From Nitrospirales bacterium (GTDB lineage: Bacteria; Nitrospirota; Nitrospiria; Nitrospirales; UBA8639), in assembly GCA_020027535.1 (NCBI GenBank), contig JAHRAK010000097.1, forward strand, positions 1 to 33,347: a stretch of DNA of 33,347 bases, written 5' to 3'. Numbering within the stretch: position 1 is the first letter of the stretch; the number at the start of each line of letters is the position of its first letter. Made by a program: the position numbers and the translations under genes. The notes beneath the pieces were generated by a model. The model was not told the origin of the DNA. It saw only the letters and a program-made list of their open reading frames with translations, and did not search any database. This document shows positions 15,755-22,730 of this stretch, one piece after another.

Positions 15755-16837
15755 CTACGCTTTCCGTTTTTCAAAATCCGCCATATAGTCGATTAACGCA
15801 TCAACGCCGGCCTCAGGCATGGCGTTATAGATACTCGCACGCATCCCGCCCACCGACCGATGACCCTGCAACGTGGTCAAGCCGGCCTGGGCCGCTCCCG
15901 CAAGAAACTCACGGTCCAATTCCGGATCGGCCAGGACGAACGGCACGTTCATCCAGGATCGACAGGATGGGTCCACCGGGTTCCGATAGAAACCGGAACC
16001 ATCGATCGCGGCATAGAGTTTCTTGGCCTTCCATTCGTTGCGGTCGGCCATGGCCGAAAGCCCGCCCTGCTCTTTCACCCATTGAAAGACCAAACCCGCG
16101 ATATACAGGCTATAGGTCGGCGGGGTATTCAGCATGGAATCCGCCTTGGCCTGTTGCGCGTAATCAAACACACTGGGCGTCATCGGCAACGTTTCACCGA
16201 TCAGGTCGTCTCGCACGATCACCAACGTCACGCCGGCCGGCCCGATGTTTTTTTGGGCACCCGCATAAATCAACCCGAATCGACTGACCTCGATGGGACG
16301 GGACAGGATGGTTGAAGAAAGATCGGCGACGAGCGGAACGTCACCGGTCTCGGGCACCCAGTGAAACTCGACGCCGTCAATCGTTTCATTGGGGGTATAA
16401 TGCACGTAGGCCGCCTCCGCACTCAACGCCCAATCTTCAAACGGGGGGATCGTAGAGAATTTCAGGCTTTCGGAAGAAGCCGCGAGGTTCACTTCGCAAT
16501 ATTTCCTGGCATCACCAATGGCCTTTTTGCCCCAGGCTCCGGTCAAAATGTAATCCGCCTTGCTCTTCCCGCGCAAAAGATTCATGGGAACCGCGGCAAA
16601 CTGTCCGGTGGCTCCTCCTTGCAAAAAGAGCACCTTGTACGAATCGGGAACGCCCAATAAGTCACGGACGTCCCGTTCAGCCTCGGCATGGACCGAGACA
16701 AATTCTTTCCCACGATGGCTCATCTCCATAATGGAGGCCCCGGCCCCGTGCCAATCCGTCAATTCGGCCTGGGCTCGTTGTAACACGGCCTCAGGCAACA
16801 TGGCCGGGCCGGCGCTGAAATTATACACTCGCGGCAT
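15755..16837 (-). CDS. serC: Phosphoserine aminotransferase
   Basis: SerC transfers an amino group from glutamate to 3-phosphohydroxypyruvate, giving phosphoserine; it also acts in PLP synthesis in some bacteria. The 360-residue length is standard. It begins RVYNFSAGPAMLP, has EMSHRGKEF near 38, FLQGGATGQFAAVPMNL, and the PLP lysine in GLIYAGAQKNIGPAGVT; it ends VGGMRASIYNAMPEAGVDALIDYMADF, as usual. GGGAG lies at a normal distance before ATG. It is the first gene of the minus-strand run serC, serA, hisZ, dnaB, TPR, pilin. The 183 bases upstream (16838-17020) hold no convincing gene and presumably the promoter, where a TATGAT box (about 16872-16877) is the best -10 candidate but no good -35 is seen. 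Confidence 0.97.
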   Translation of the reverse strand: MPRVYNFSAGPAMLPEAVLQRAQAELTDWHGAGASIMEMSHRGKEFVSVHAEAERDVRDLLGVPDSYKVLFLQGGATGQFAAVPMNLLRGKSKADYILTGAWGKKAIGDARKYCEVNLAASSESLKFSTIPPFEDWALSAEAAYVHYTPNETIDGVEFHWVPETGDVPLVADLSSTILSRPIEVSRFGLIYAGAQKNIGPAGVTLVIVRDDLIGETLPMTPSVFDYAQQAKADSMLNTPPTYSLYIAGLVFQWVKEQGGLSAMADRNEWKAKKLYAAIDGSGFYRNPVDPSCRSWMNVPFVLADPELDREFLAGAAQAGLTTLQGHRSVGGMRASIYNAMPEAGVDALIDYMADFEKRKA

Positions 16838-17020
16838 GAAAGACTCCCAAATTAGGTAACGTGAAGAAACCTCGAGATCATAAAATATCGTACGACCATG
16901 AACGTCTACTGCTTAGAGCAATGGGCCTGAAAATTGGCAGATCAGGGGGTCTCATGAAGATAAAGACCGAAAGCAGCGTACGCTATCATATGGTCTATGG
17001 AGGGTCAAGAATCGGGAGAA

Positions 17021-17872
17021 TCAGGCAGACCTTTCTGGCGTCGCAACCTTTGCCCAGGCGGTGACGTGCGGCGCCAGGACGACCGGGTGTTTCGAGGCGA
17101 CGATTTCTTTTCGAACCCGCTCGGCCAGCGTGTCGACGTCAACTTCTTCGGCAGTCGCAATACCGAACTCTTCCAGGAGCGGGAGGAGGCTTCGAAAGGA
17201 ATTGGCGATGTATGGATACCCTGCTCACGTTTCCGAACCGCCCATCGGGGCCTCAAAATGCAAGACGGGCTCGGGCAGACCGGCTTCGACAAACGTACGG
17301 TACAGGTCGGAACCCATGGCCACGTGCGCCCCTGAACGCTCAAACACGGCCAGCAACCACTCCACCAGTTTATTCATCAGGGGTGTATCCGGACGAGAAG
17401 ACGACCGGTAAATCGTAAAATCAGTCTCCTCAAAGGCAACAATCCCCTCAGGACGCAGGCGTTGGATCAGGTCTTTCAGGGCGGCTGCGGGGTCCGCCAT
17501 ATACATCAGGACCAGCCGGCCAACCAGGGCATCGAAATCGCCTCCCACATCCAGCGTCCGGGCGTCTCCAGCCAGGAATTCGACGTTGGCCAGTCCTGCT
17601 TCCTTCGCCCGCACCCTGGCCGTCTCGAGAATCTCCGCATTGCTATCCACGCCTATGACCTTCCCTTCCGAACCGACCAATTCCGCCAGGATCAATGAGA
17701 CGTCTCCGGCACCGCTCCCAACATCAAGAACCTTCATCCCGCTCCTGATGCCGGCGTCGTTGAACAGTTGCCTGGTCAGACCATCATACAATCGCGACTG
17801 CTGAATCAAACGATCCGTCTTTTCTTTGTCGCGTCCCATCGTATATCGCGGATCGCCGTTCGGGTCATTCAT
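17021..17872 (-). pseudogene. Class I SAM-dependent methyltransferase interrupted by one in-frame TGA
   Basis: The gene reads MNDPNGDPRYTMGRDKEKTD, then a Rossmann methyltransferase core: motif I as VLDVGSGAGDVSLIL, IGVDSNAEILETA (acidic residue at the end of strand 2), FLAGDARTLD and a PAAALKDLIQRLRPEG helix. After 215 codons it meets TGA (17225-17227). The same frame then stays open for 67 more sense codons with clear family-like sequence (AGYPYIANSFRSLLPLLEEF, then GIATAEEVDVDTLAERVR, ending in HVTAWAKVATPERSA) before TGA at 17021. There is no frameshift. The full product would be 283 residues. The start at 17872 is fixed by AGGGAGGAA seven bases upstream. A Trp codon (TGG) changed to TGA is the simplest reading. 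Whether it is a dead gene, a sequencing error or read through is open. Confidence 0.85.
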
Positions 17873-17885
17873 GCAAGTTCCTCCC

Positions 17886-17915
17886 TTGTCATCGCCTCGC
17901 CGGTTTGCATACAAT
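17886..17915 (+). promoter_or_regulatory. Sigma-70-type promoter of the small hypothetical gene
   Basis: TTGTCA (17886-17891) and TACAAT (17910-17915) are 18 bases apart on the plus strand, just ahead of the 89-residue gene and divergent from the methyltransferase. The predicted leader is about 33 bases and includes a small GGCTC/GAGCC hairpin (17918-17934) and a GAGGAG sequence. Confidence 0.6.
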
Positions 17916-17955
17916 AGGGCTCATTTTACGAGCCTGAGGAGTTCAAGACACCAAC

Positions 17956-18225
17956 ATGCACGGGTTACGATTCGAACGCCGCGGTGAAGGCGATTATTAC
18001 AAGGTCATCCTGCACATCGGGAGCACGTATGTGCCGATCAGTGACGAGGACATGGAAGAATTAAAAAAGCAAAGCACGCTGCCAGGCGGCACATTTCTGG
18101 AATTCTTCCTGGACCGGATAGGCTATTCCTCTTACCTCAAAGACCAGATCAAAGCCGAATTACTGAAAATCGGCGATTCCTCCCAACAGATGTCCATGCT
18201 CCGGCAATCCATTCAGGAACTCTGA
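17956..18225 (+). CDS. Small conserved-looking hypothetical protein (89 aa)
   Basis: I do not recognise this 89-residue soluble protein. It starts MHGLRFERRGEGDYYKVILH, which suggests two or three beta strands, followed by an acidic turn (VPISDEDMEELKKQ) and a mostly helical second half (TFLEFFLDRIGYSSYLKDQI, ending QSMLRQSIQEL-like). No signal peptide, membrane segment or cysteine pair is seen. A well-formed promoter precedes it, it is the only gene on its strand here, and it fills the space between two genes without overlap, which supports it being real. A GAGGAG lies about 15 bases before ATG, further than usual. It is convergent with the TPR gene downstream. Confidence 0.7.
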   Translation: MHGLRFERRGEGDYYKVILHIGSTYVPISDEDMEELKKQSTLPGGTFLEFFLDRIGYSSYLKDQIKAELLKIGDSSQQMSMLRQSIQEL

Positions 18226-18242
18226 AGAAGGCGCACTAGGAC

Positions 18243-18307
18243 CTCTACCTCCCCTTCACCCCTCCCGATCCTTCGGCTACGCTCAGGACAAGCAAAAGAG
18301 GGGAAAC
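18243..18307. repeat. Dispersed intergenic repeat (CTCTACCTCCCC family) with a nested palindrome
   Basis: This convergent gap between the 89-aa gene and the TPR gene begins with CTCTACCTCCCCTTCACCCC, almost the same as the stretch at 25559-25579. Its centre is CGATCCTTCGGCTACGCTCA, part of a unit I recall as a common intergenic repeat. It closes with AAGAGGGGAAACA, again like the right arm at 25587-25598. It looks like a repeat with another repeat inserted in its centre. Confidence 0.6.
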
Positions 18308-18333
18308 AGACGGCAACATAAGGCCCGCCCGCC

Positions 18334-19359
18334 TCAGTCATGATATCCGCCCACGATCTTGTCGATAAAATTCAAGATGGCGGTTTTCTTCGAAGGATCA
18401 TGTTCCAGTTTCAGGGCTTGTTGATAATGATCCCCCGCAATGTCGGGTTTGCGTTTGAGATCATAGACTCGCCCCACGCCAAACATGGCCCTCGCGTCGT
18501 TGGGATTGGCCTTGAGCGCGACGTTAAAACTATCGAGAGCTGAATCAACCTGCTCCTTTTCCAATGACATCCACCCCACTTCCGTCGCAGCCGGTCCGAA
18601 GTCCGGCTTGATTCGCAAGGCTTCCTGATATTCCCGCAGGGCGAGGTCGCGCCGTCCCTTTTGTTCATGGAGGCCGGCCAACGCATAGTGCACCTCCACG
18701 TCGTCCGGATTGAGCGTCAGCGCGGTTTTATATTCACGAAGGGCGGCATCGATCTTTCCCTGTTCGGCAAGCGCACAGGCTAAATTCACGTATCCCAACG
18801 CATCATCGGGTGCGAGTTTAGTCAGTTCCCGATACTGGGGAATGGCCATTTCCAACTGGCCGTGTTCCTGATACGCCACGCCCAAGTTCAATCGAGCGGC
18901 CAAATAAGCCGGATCCAATTTGACGGCTTGGCGATAGGCTTTGATGGCCTTATCCGTTTGGGCCATCCGTTGATAAATCTGAGCCAGAAAAAAATGGGGA
19001 AAGGGCGAGTCGGGGGCCAATTCCATCGCCGTTTGGTAACTCTTGATCGACTGCTCCGATTGGCCGGACTGCGCCAGAAACATACCATGGAGCAAATGCA
19101 CGTAGCCTTCCTCCGGATATGTCTTACTCAGGCGGTCAATCCATTCGCGGATGTCCGCAATATCCGCCTCGTCCTGTAACGACTTCGCATACATCTGCCA
19201 CGCCAGGGCAAATTCGCCTTTCAACAGGTACATGGCATTCAAGGCAAAAAACGCCCTGGGCCCGGCGGTCTCACTCTGCGTCCAGTGAGTCGCGGCGTCG
19301 ATCACCGCATCCCACTCCCCTCTGAGAAGAGCTTGTTCGATCGTCTGTTCTTCACTCAT
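18334..19359 (-). CDS. TPR-repeat protein, cytoplasmic
   Basis: This 341-residue protein lacks a signal peptide or lipobox. It is almost entirely tetratricopeptide repeats, about eight, from residue ~85 on: SIKSYQTAMELAPDSPFPHF, AIKAYRQAVKLDPAYLAARL, ALREYKTALTLNPDDVEVHY, ALREYQEALRIKPDFG, ALDSFNVALKANPNDARAMF, and a final DHYQQALKLEHD unit. TPR proteins bind partners, so the function cannot be read from it. ATG at 19359 (MSEEQTIEQ) is preferred to the longer reading at 19395 because AAGGG lies seven bases upstream. The 5' region holds a 58-bp module also found upstream of lysS. It is preceded by the ThyX-like gene. Confidence 0.9.
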   Translation of the reverse strand: MSEEQTIEQALLRGEWDAVIDAATHWTQSETAGPRAFFALNAMYLLKGEFALAWQMYAKSLQDEADIADIREWIDRLSKTYPEEGYVHLLHGMFLAQSGQSEQSIKSYQTAMELAPDSPFPHFFLAQIYQRMAQTDKAIKAYRQAVKLDPAYLAARLNLGVAYQEHGQLEMAIPQYRELTKLAPDDALGYVNLACALAEQGKIDAALREYKTALTLNPDDVEVHYALAGLHEQKGRRDLALREYQEALRIKPDFGPAATEVGWMSLEKEQVDSALDSFNVALKANPNDARAMFGVGRVYDLKRKPDIAGDHYQQALKLEHDPSKKTAILNFIDKIVGGYHD

Positions 19360-19380
19360 GCGTGGCCCTTTTCTGTCATC

Positions 19381-19438
19381 CCTGTATGTGTTCACTCATT
19401 CGTTGACCATTTCTGCTTTTTCTTCCCCGCCTTTGTCA
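19381..19438 (-). repeat. Copy A of a ~58-bp module also found upstream of lysS
   Basis: Read on the minus strand, this stretch matches 25582-25636 on the plus strand: a TGACAAAGGCGGGGAAG start (TTACAAAGGAGGGGAAG in the other copy), a variable middle, then a 27-base end that differs at only three positions (GTCAACGAATGAGTG then AACACATACAGG here). It lies just ahead of the TPR gene start. Confidence 0.7.
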
Positions 19439-19446
19439 GACAACCC

Positions 19447-19508
19447 CCTCAATCCCCCTTCTCAGGGGGACGGCAGAACTCCTCGCCCCCCTGATAAGGG
19501 GGCCAGGG
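19447..19508. repeat. Tandem C/G-rich hairpins between the ThyX-like and TPR genes
   Basis: Two adjacent hairpins each have a 6-bp stem CCCCCT/AGGGGG, one with loop TCTC and one with loop GATA, in the intergenic space behind the ThyX-like gene. Such CCCCCT...AGGGGG units are common dispersed repeats and could stop transcription of thyX. Confidence 0.65.
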
Positions 19509-19512
19509 GGGT

Positions 19513-21006
19513 TCAGCGCCTCAGCGTATTCTCGACGTCGGGTGGGGTGGCGGCAATCAATTCGCCCAGATAAGGATACTGTTTCATGATTTGCTGTTTC
19601 ATTTCCCAGGCCACCGTGCGGTAGGACCAATGGCCTTTGACCCCTGACCGGAGCTGGCACAGGTATTCCGCTTGGGCATAGTCCATTTTAAAGACACACC
19701 GAACCTTGAACCCAAAGGGAATCGCGTAAATCGAGGCTTCCTGATCCATGCCCCGCAGCCGTTCGATATCGTGTCGAACCGCGTCCATGGCCATTCGATA
19801 CTCTCGATCCAGTTTGGCCTCATACAACGGAGGAGGGATCTCATAGCCATGCGCGGTGGTAAAGTTTTGTTGGATCTGCTGGCACCGTCGATGCCGGTGC
19901 AGATCCCGCCACCCTCCGATATCCATCAATACGTCGAAGATGAGGGGATAGCCGCATCGAAACTCCTTGATCGACTCGTCATAGGGTCCGCGACGGCGTA
20001 AGGCCACTTCAAGGGTTTCCTGCTTTTCCTTCTCCGACCACTCCCGCACCAATTCCAAAATCCGGCGGTACGGCGCATGACTGACGCGATACAACACACT
20101 CGTGACCAGTTCATCCATCAACGAATGCGGCTCGATGAGATCGACCGGCGCTACTTGATCAGCCCACGCCGAAGGCTGATCCAAGCCTGCCTTGTGGAGA
20201 ATTTTCTTGGCGTGCTTCGACAGATCACGATAGACCTCCGCTTGGTACTCGTTGGCCTTGGCGTGACGGGCCAACGTCGGCGCGAGCGGCTCCGCCGGTT
20301 TCCCTGTCTCCCCGCACAACTCGCCCCACACGTTCGAGGGGGCTTTCGCGCAGGCTTCTTGCAACTCTTGGCCTAGAGCCTGGAGTTCGGGAAGCTGCGT
20401 CGACAAGAACCGGGTGATCTGTTTTTCCAGCGTCCGGATACTCACCACCTGTCCAACGTTCGTCGTGGAGGCGAGGGGCAACAGATAACGAGTGATGTCG
20501 TAGGCACGCGCGGCAAGGGTCCGACCGTAATTCGCCTCGCTCATGGAATCGGGTCTGGGATAGTGCCGTTGAAGATATTCGAGCAGCGGATCATGGAACG
20601 TTCGATAGAGATTGAACAAGCTGCCGAGAATCCCGCGATAAAACGCCTCGGGTTCGGAATCCTGAATGGTTGACGGCACGTAACAGCCGGACACGGCAAA
20701 GTTCTGATACCGGCTGGACTTGGCCTGCCCGTCCCACAGCGGTTCATCTTCCAGGCGAATGGCCGCCAATTCGGAAATGCCTTCCAGGCACACCGTCACG
20801 TGCCCGAGGTCGGCGATCGACGCATGGCCATAGGCAAAATAGAACTGCTCCCAAAATTTCTCGGAGGAGTGCCCGTGGACCCACTGCAAACTGTCTTCAA
20901 TGGAATCCGGGGAACGGCTGTACCGGGCAAGGGCATAAGCCGCTTTCTCGGGCGGCATCGGCGCAAGGACGATCACCCGGCGTTTGTTTTTTTCCTCGAC
21001 GGACAT
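19513..21006 (-). CDS. Tandem-domain FAD-dependent thymidylate synthase-like protein (ThyX family)
   Basis: ThyX makes dTMP from dUMP with FAD and methylenetetrahydrofolate. This 497-residue protein contains two ThyX-like halves, while a canonical ThyX is 210-250 residues. Half one (about 40-230) has YGHASIADLGHVTVCLEGIS, then KSSRY at 96-100 (the S-x-R-Y part of the motif) and ARAYDITRYLLPLASTTNVG; no RHR is seen. Half two (about 290-490) has FDVLMDIGGWRDLHRHRR with RHR at 371-373, but the Ser expected seven residues later is Asn381 (RHRX7N). Activity is therefore uncertain: it may be a fused pseudo-dimer or a related enzyme. No canonical ThyA or ThyX is in the window. Promoter at 21060-21089. 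Confidence 0.85.
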   Translation of the reverse strand: MSVEEKNKRRVIVLAPMPPEKAAYALARYSRSPDSIEDSLQWVHGHSSEKFWEQFYFAYGHASIADLGHVTVCLEGISELAAIRLEDEPLWDGQAKSSRYQNFAVSGCYVPSTIQDSEPEAFYRGILGSLFNLYRTFHDPLLEYLQRHYPRPDSMSEANYGRTLAARAYDITRYLLPLASTTNVGQVVSIRTLEKQITRFLSTQLPELQALGQELQEACAKAPSNVWGELCGETGKPAEPLAPTLARHAKANEYQAEVYRDLSKHAKKILHKAGLDQPSAWADQVAPVDLIEPHSLMDELVTSVLYRVSHAPYRRILELVREWSEKEKQETLEVALRRRGPYDESIKEFRCGYPLIFDVLMDIGGWRDLHRHRRCQQIQQNFTTAHGYEIPPPLYEAKLDREYRMAMDAVRHDIERLRGMDQEASIYAIPFGFKVRCVFKMDYAQAEYLCQLRSGVKGHWSYRTVAWEMKQQIMKQYPYLGELIAATPPDVENTLRR

Positions 21007-21059
21007 GAATGACGTGTTTCTTCTCTTGCCGAATCCAGTTAACCTGCTTGAGGCAGTTC

Positions 21060-21089
21060 ACTATAGTCAGGCAACCAGTCCAATCTCAA
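21060..21089 (-). promoter_or_regulatory. Sigma-70-type promoter of the ThyX-like gene
   Basis: On the minus strand TTGAGA (21084-21089) and TATAGT (21060-21065), each five of six to consensus, are 18 bases apart, about 50 bases before the ThyX-like start. It is back to back with the promoter of the transporter gene on the plus strand. Confidence 0.65.
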
Positions 21090-21142
21090 GTCGTACGGAC
21101 TCCTCTGTCATCACGTCTTCACAACAACGTCACGAAAGCCCC

Positions 21143-21171
21143 TTGAAACGCGAGGCTCGGCTGGCTACACT
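21143..21171 (+). promoter_or_regulatory. Sigma-70-type promoter of the SNF transporter gene
   Basis: TTGAAA (21143-21148) and TACACT (21166-21171) are exactly 17 bases apart on the plus strand. The predicted leader to the start at 21274 is about 95 bases, and includes a 6-bp hairpin CCCTCG (21193-21198)/CGAGGG (21210-21215). Confidence 0.55.
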
Positions 21172-21273
21172 CCATCCCCAATATAGAAAATGCCCTCGAA
21201 AGCCTCGAACGAGGGTTGGCACAGAGGCCGGTCCCTCCCGAAAGCGCATCGGAACCACCAGAAAATCGTGACA

Positions 21274-22638
21274 ATGATCACACACGACCGACAATCCATC
21301 CACGGCCAATGGTCCTCCCGGTTGACTTTTGTCATGGCGGCGACCGGCGCCGCCGTCGGCCTCGGCAATATCTGGAAATTTCCCTACCTGACGGGCATCC
21401 ACGGCGGAAGCGCCTTTGTGCTGGTGTATATGCTCTGCGTGGCCGTCCTGGGCATTCCCATGATGATGGCCGAGGTCATGCTGGGCCGCCGGGGCCGGCA
21501 GACGCCGATCAACACCATGAAGACGCTGGCGGAGGAAACCAAGGCCAGCCAGGGCTGGCAGCTCATCGGGTGGTCCGGCACCCTGGCCGGCATTCTGATC
21601 CTGTCGTATTACAGCGTCATCGGCGGATGGACTATCGGGTATATTGTCCACGCGGCTGCCGGTGATTTTTCGGGCCTCAGCGGAGACGGGGCCTCGAGCC
21701 TCTTCGGAGACTTCGTCGGAAGTCCCTTGATTCAGGTGGGTTGGCATACGGCTTTCCTGTTCATCACCATGGCCATCGTGGCCCGGGGGGTGCAGAGCGG
21801 ACTGGAAAAAGCCGTCACCTATCTGATGCCGGCCCTCCTGGTGCTCCTGCTCGTGCTCGTGGGCTACGCCATGACCACCGGCTACTTCATGAAAGGGCTC
21901 GCTTTTCTGTTCACACCCGACTTCAGCCATTTTTCGAGGACCAGCATGCTCACGGCCATGGGCCAGGCGTTTTTCAGTATGAGCCTGGGCATGGGGACCA
22001 TCATGGTCTACGGCTCGTATCTCCCCAAAAACGTCTCCATCGCCGGCACCTCCGTGGCCGTCGCCCTCTCCGACACCATGGTGGCCCTCATCGCGGGCAT
22101 GGCGATTTTTCCCATTGTCTTTGCGAATGCCCTCACGCCCGGAGCCGGACCCAGTCTCATTTTTGAAACCATTCCCGTGGTCTTCGGCCACATGGCGGGG
22201 GGGACGTTCTTCGGCACGCTCTTTTTCATCCTGCTCCTGATTGCGGCCTGGACCTCATCCATTTCATTGATCGAACCCGCGGTGACCATGATGATCGAAA
22301 AATTCAACATGACGCGCCGCGCGGCGGCCGTCTGGACCGGTCTGGTCGCGTGGCTCCTGGGACTCGGCACGGCCTTTTCCTTCAATCTCTGGGCGGACGT
22401 CAAGATGTGGGGGCTGACCTTTTTCGAACAGATCGACTTCCTCACCTCAAATCTCATGCTGCCGATCGGCGCGATCGGCATGGCCGTCTTTGCCGGATGG
22501 GTGATGTCTAAACACGCGAGCCGGGAGGAACTCGCCATGAAGAGCGCGGCCAACTATTTCATCTGGCACGCCTTGATCCGCGTCGTCGCCCCGATCGCGG
22601 TCTCGATTGTCCTCCTGCACGCCGTCGGCCTGTTCTGA
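21274..22638 (+). CDS. Sodium-dependent transporter of the neurotransmitter:sodium symporter (SNF) family
   Basis: The family couples sodium entry to uptake of amino acids or related amines across the inner membrane; the substrate here is not known. The 454-residue protein begins with a short polar region then WSSRLTFVMAATGAAVGLGN and IWKFPYLTGIHGGSAFVLVY, the TM1-TM2 signature. About eleven hydrophobic segments follow, including SYYSVIGGWTIGYI, the TM6 region (FFSMSLGMGTIMVYGSYL) and a helix pair ending GLFF-less at GLF. Bacterial members commonly have 11 segments. The longer reading from 21190 adds a polar leader with no signal character; ATG at 21274 places the first segment at the usual distance. 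No strong ribosome-binding site precedes it. Confidence 0.92.
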   Translation: MITHDRQSIHGQWSSRLTFVMAATGAAVGLGNIWKFPYLTGIHGGSAFVLVYMLCVAVLGIPMMMAEVMLGRRGRQTPINTMKTLAEETKASQGWQLIGWSGTLAGILILSYYSVIGGWTIGYIVHAAAGDFSGLSGDGASSLFGDFVGSPLIQVGWHTAFLFITMAIVARGVQSGLEKAVTYLMPALLVLLLVLVGYAMTTGYFMKGLAFLFTPDFSHFSRTSMLTAMGQAFFSMSLGMGTIMVYGSYLPKNVSIAGTSVAVALSDTMVALIAGMAIFPIVFANALTPGAGPSLIFETIPVVFGHMAGGTFFGTLFFILLLIAAWTSSISLIEPAVTMMIEKFNMTRRAAAVWTGLVAWLLGLGTAFSFNLWADVKMWGLTFFEQIDFLTSNLMLPIGAIGMAVFAGWVMSKHASREELAMKSAANYFIWHALIRVVAPIAVSIVLLHAVGLF

Positions 22639-22674
22639 ACGCGCGGGCGACGGCCGGCATTCACGGGGATCCCC

Positions 22675-22695
22675 GCCCGGGAACGGGCCTTCCTT
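22675..22695 (+). terminator. Possible terminator behind the SNF transporter
   Basis: GCCCG (22675-22679) and CGGGC (22684-22688) form a short GC stem with loop GGAA, followed by CTTCCTT. The run of T is imperfect. A 12-base palindrome CGGGGATCCCCG lies just before it. Confidence 0.35.
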
Positions 22696-22730
22696 GCAAC
22701 GACCGGTGGTTTCCCCTACCGTACGGTCTT

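Noticed and set aside
16861-17064. 67-codon plus-strand frame upstream of serC
   Set aside because: It overlaps the methyltransferase end, has no recognisable domain and lies in the likely serC promoter region.
17225-17227. TGA as a selenocysteine codon
   Set aside because: No GC-rich stem-loop is visible right after it, and the position looks like Trp in relatives (from memory) rather than Cys.
17205-17240. A frameshift in the methyltransferase
   Set aside because: The frame before and after the TGA is the same; only the stop codon breaks it.
19441-19516. A CRISPR array
   Set aside because: The repeated units are two palindromes without spacers of regular length.
21130-22191. 353-codon minus-strand frame opposite the SNF transporter
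   Set aside because: Its very hydrophilic His/Gly/Glu-rich make-up is the mirror of hydrophobic membrane segments.
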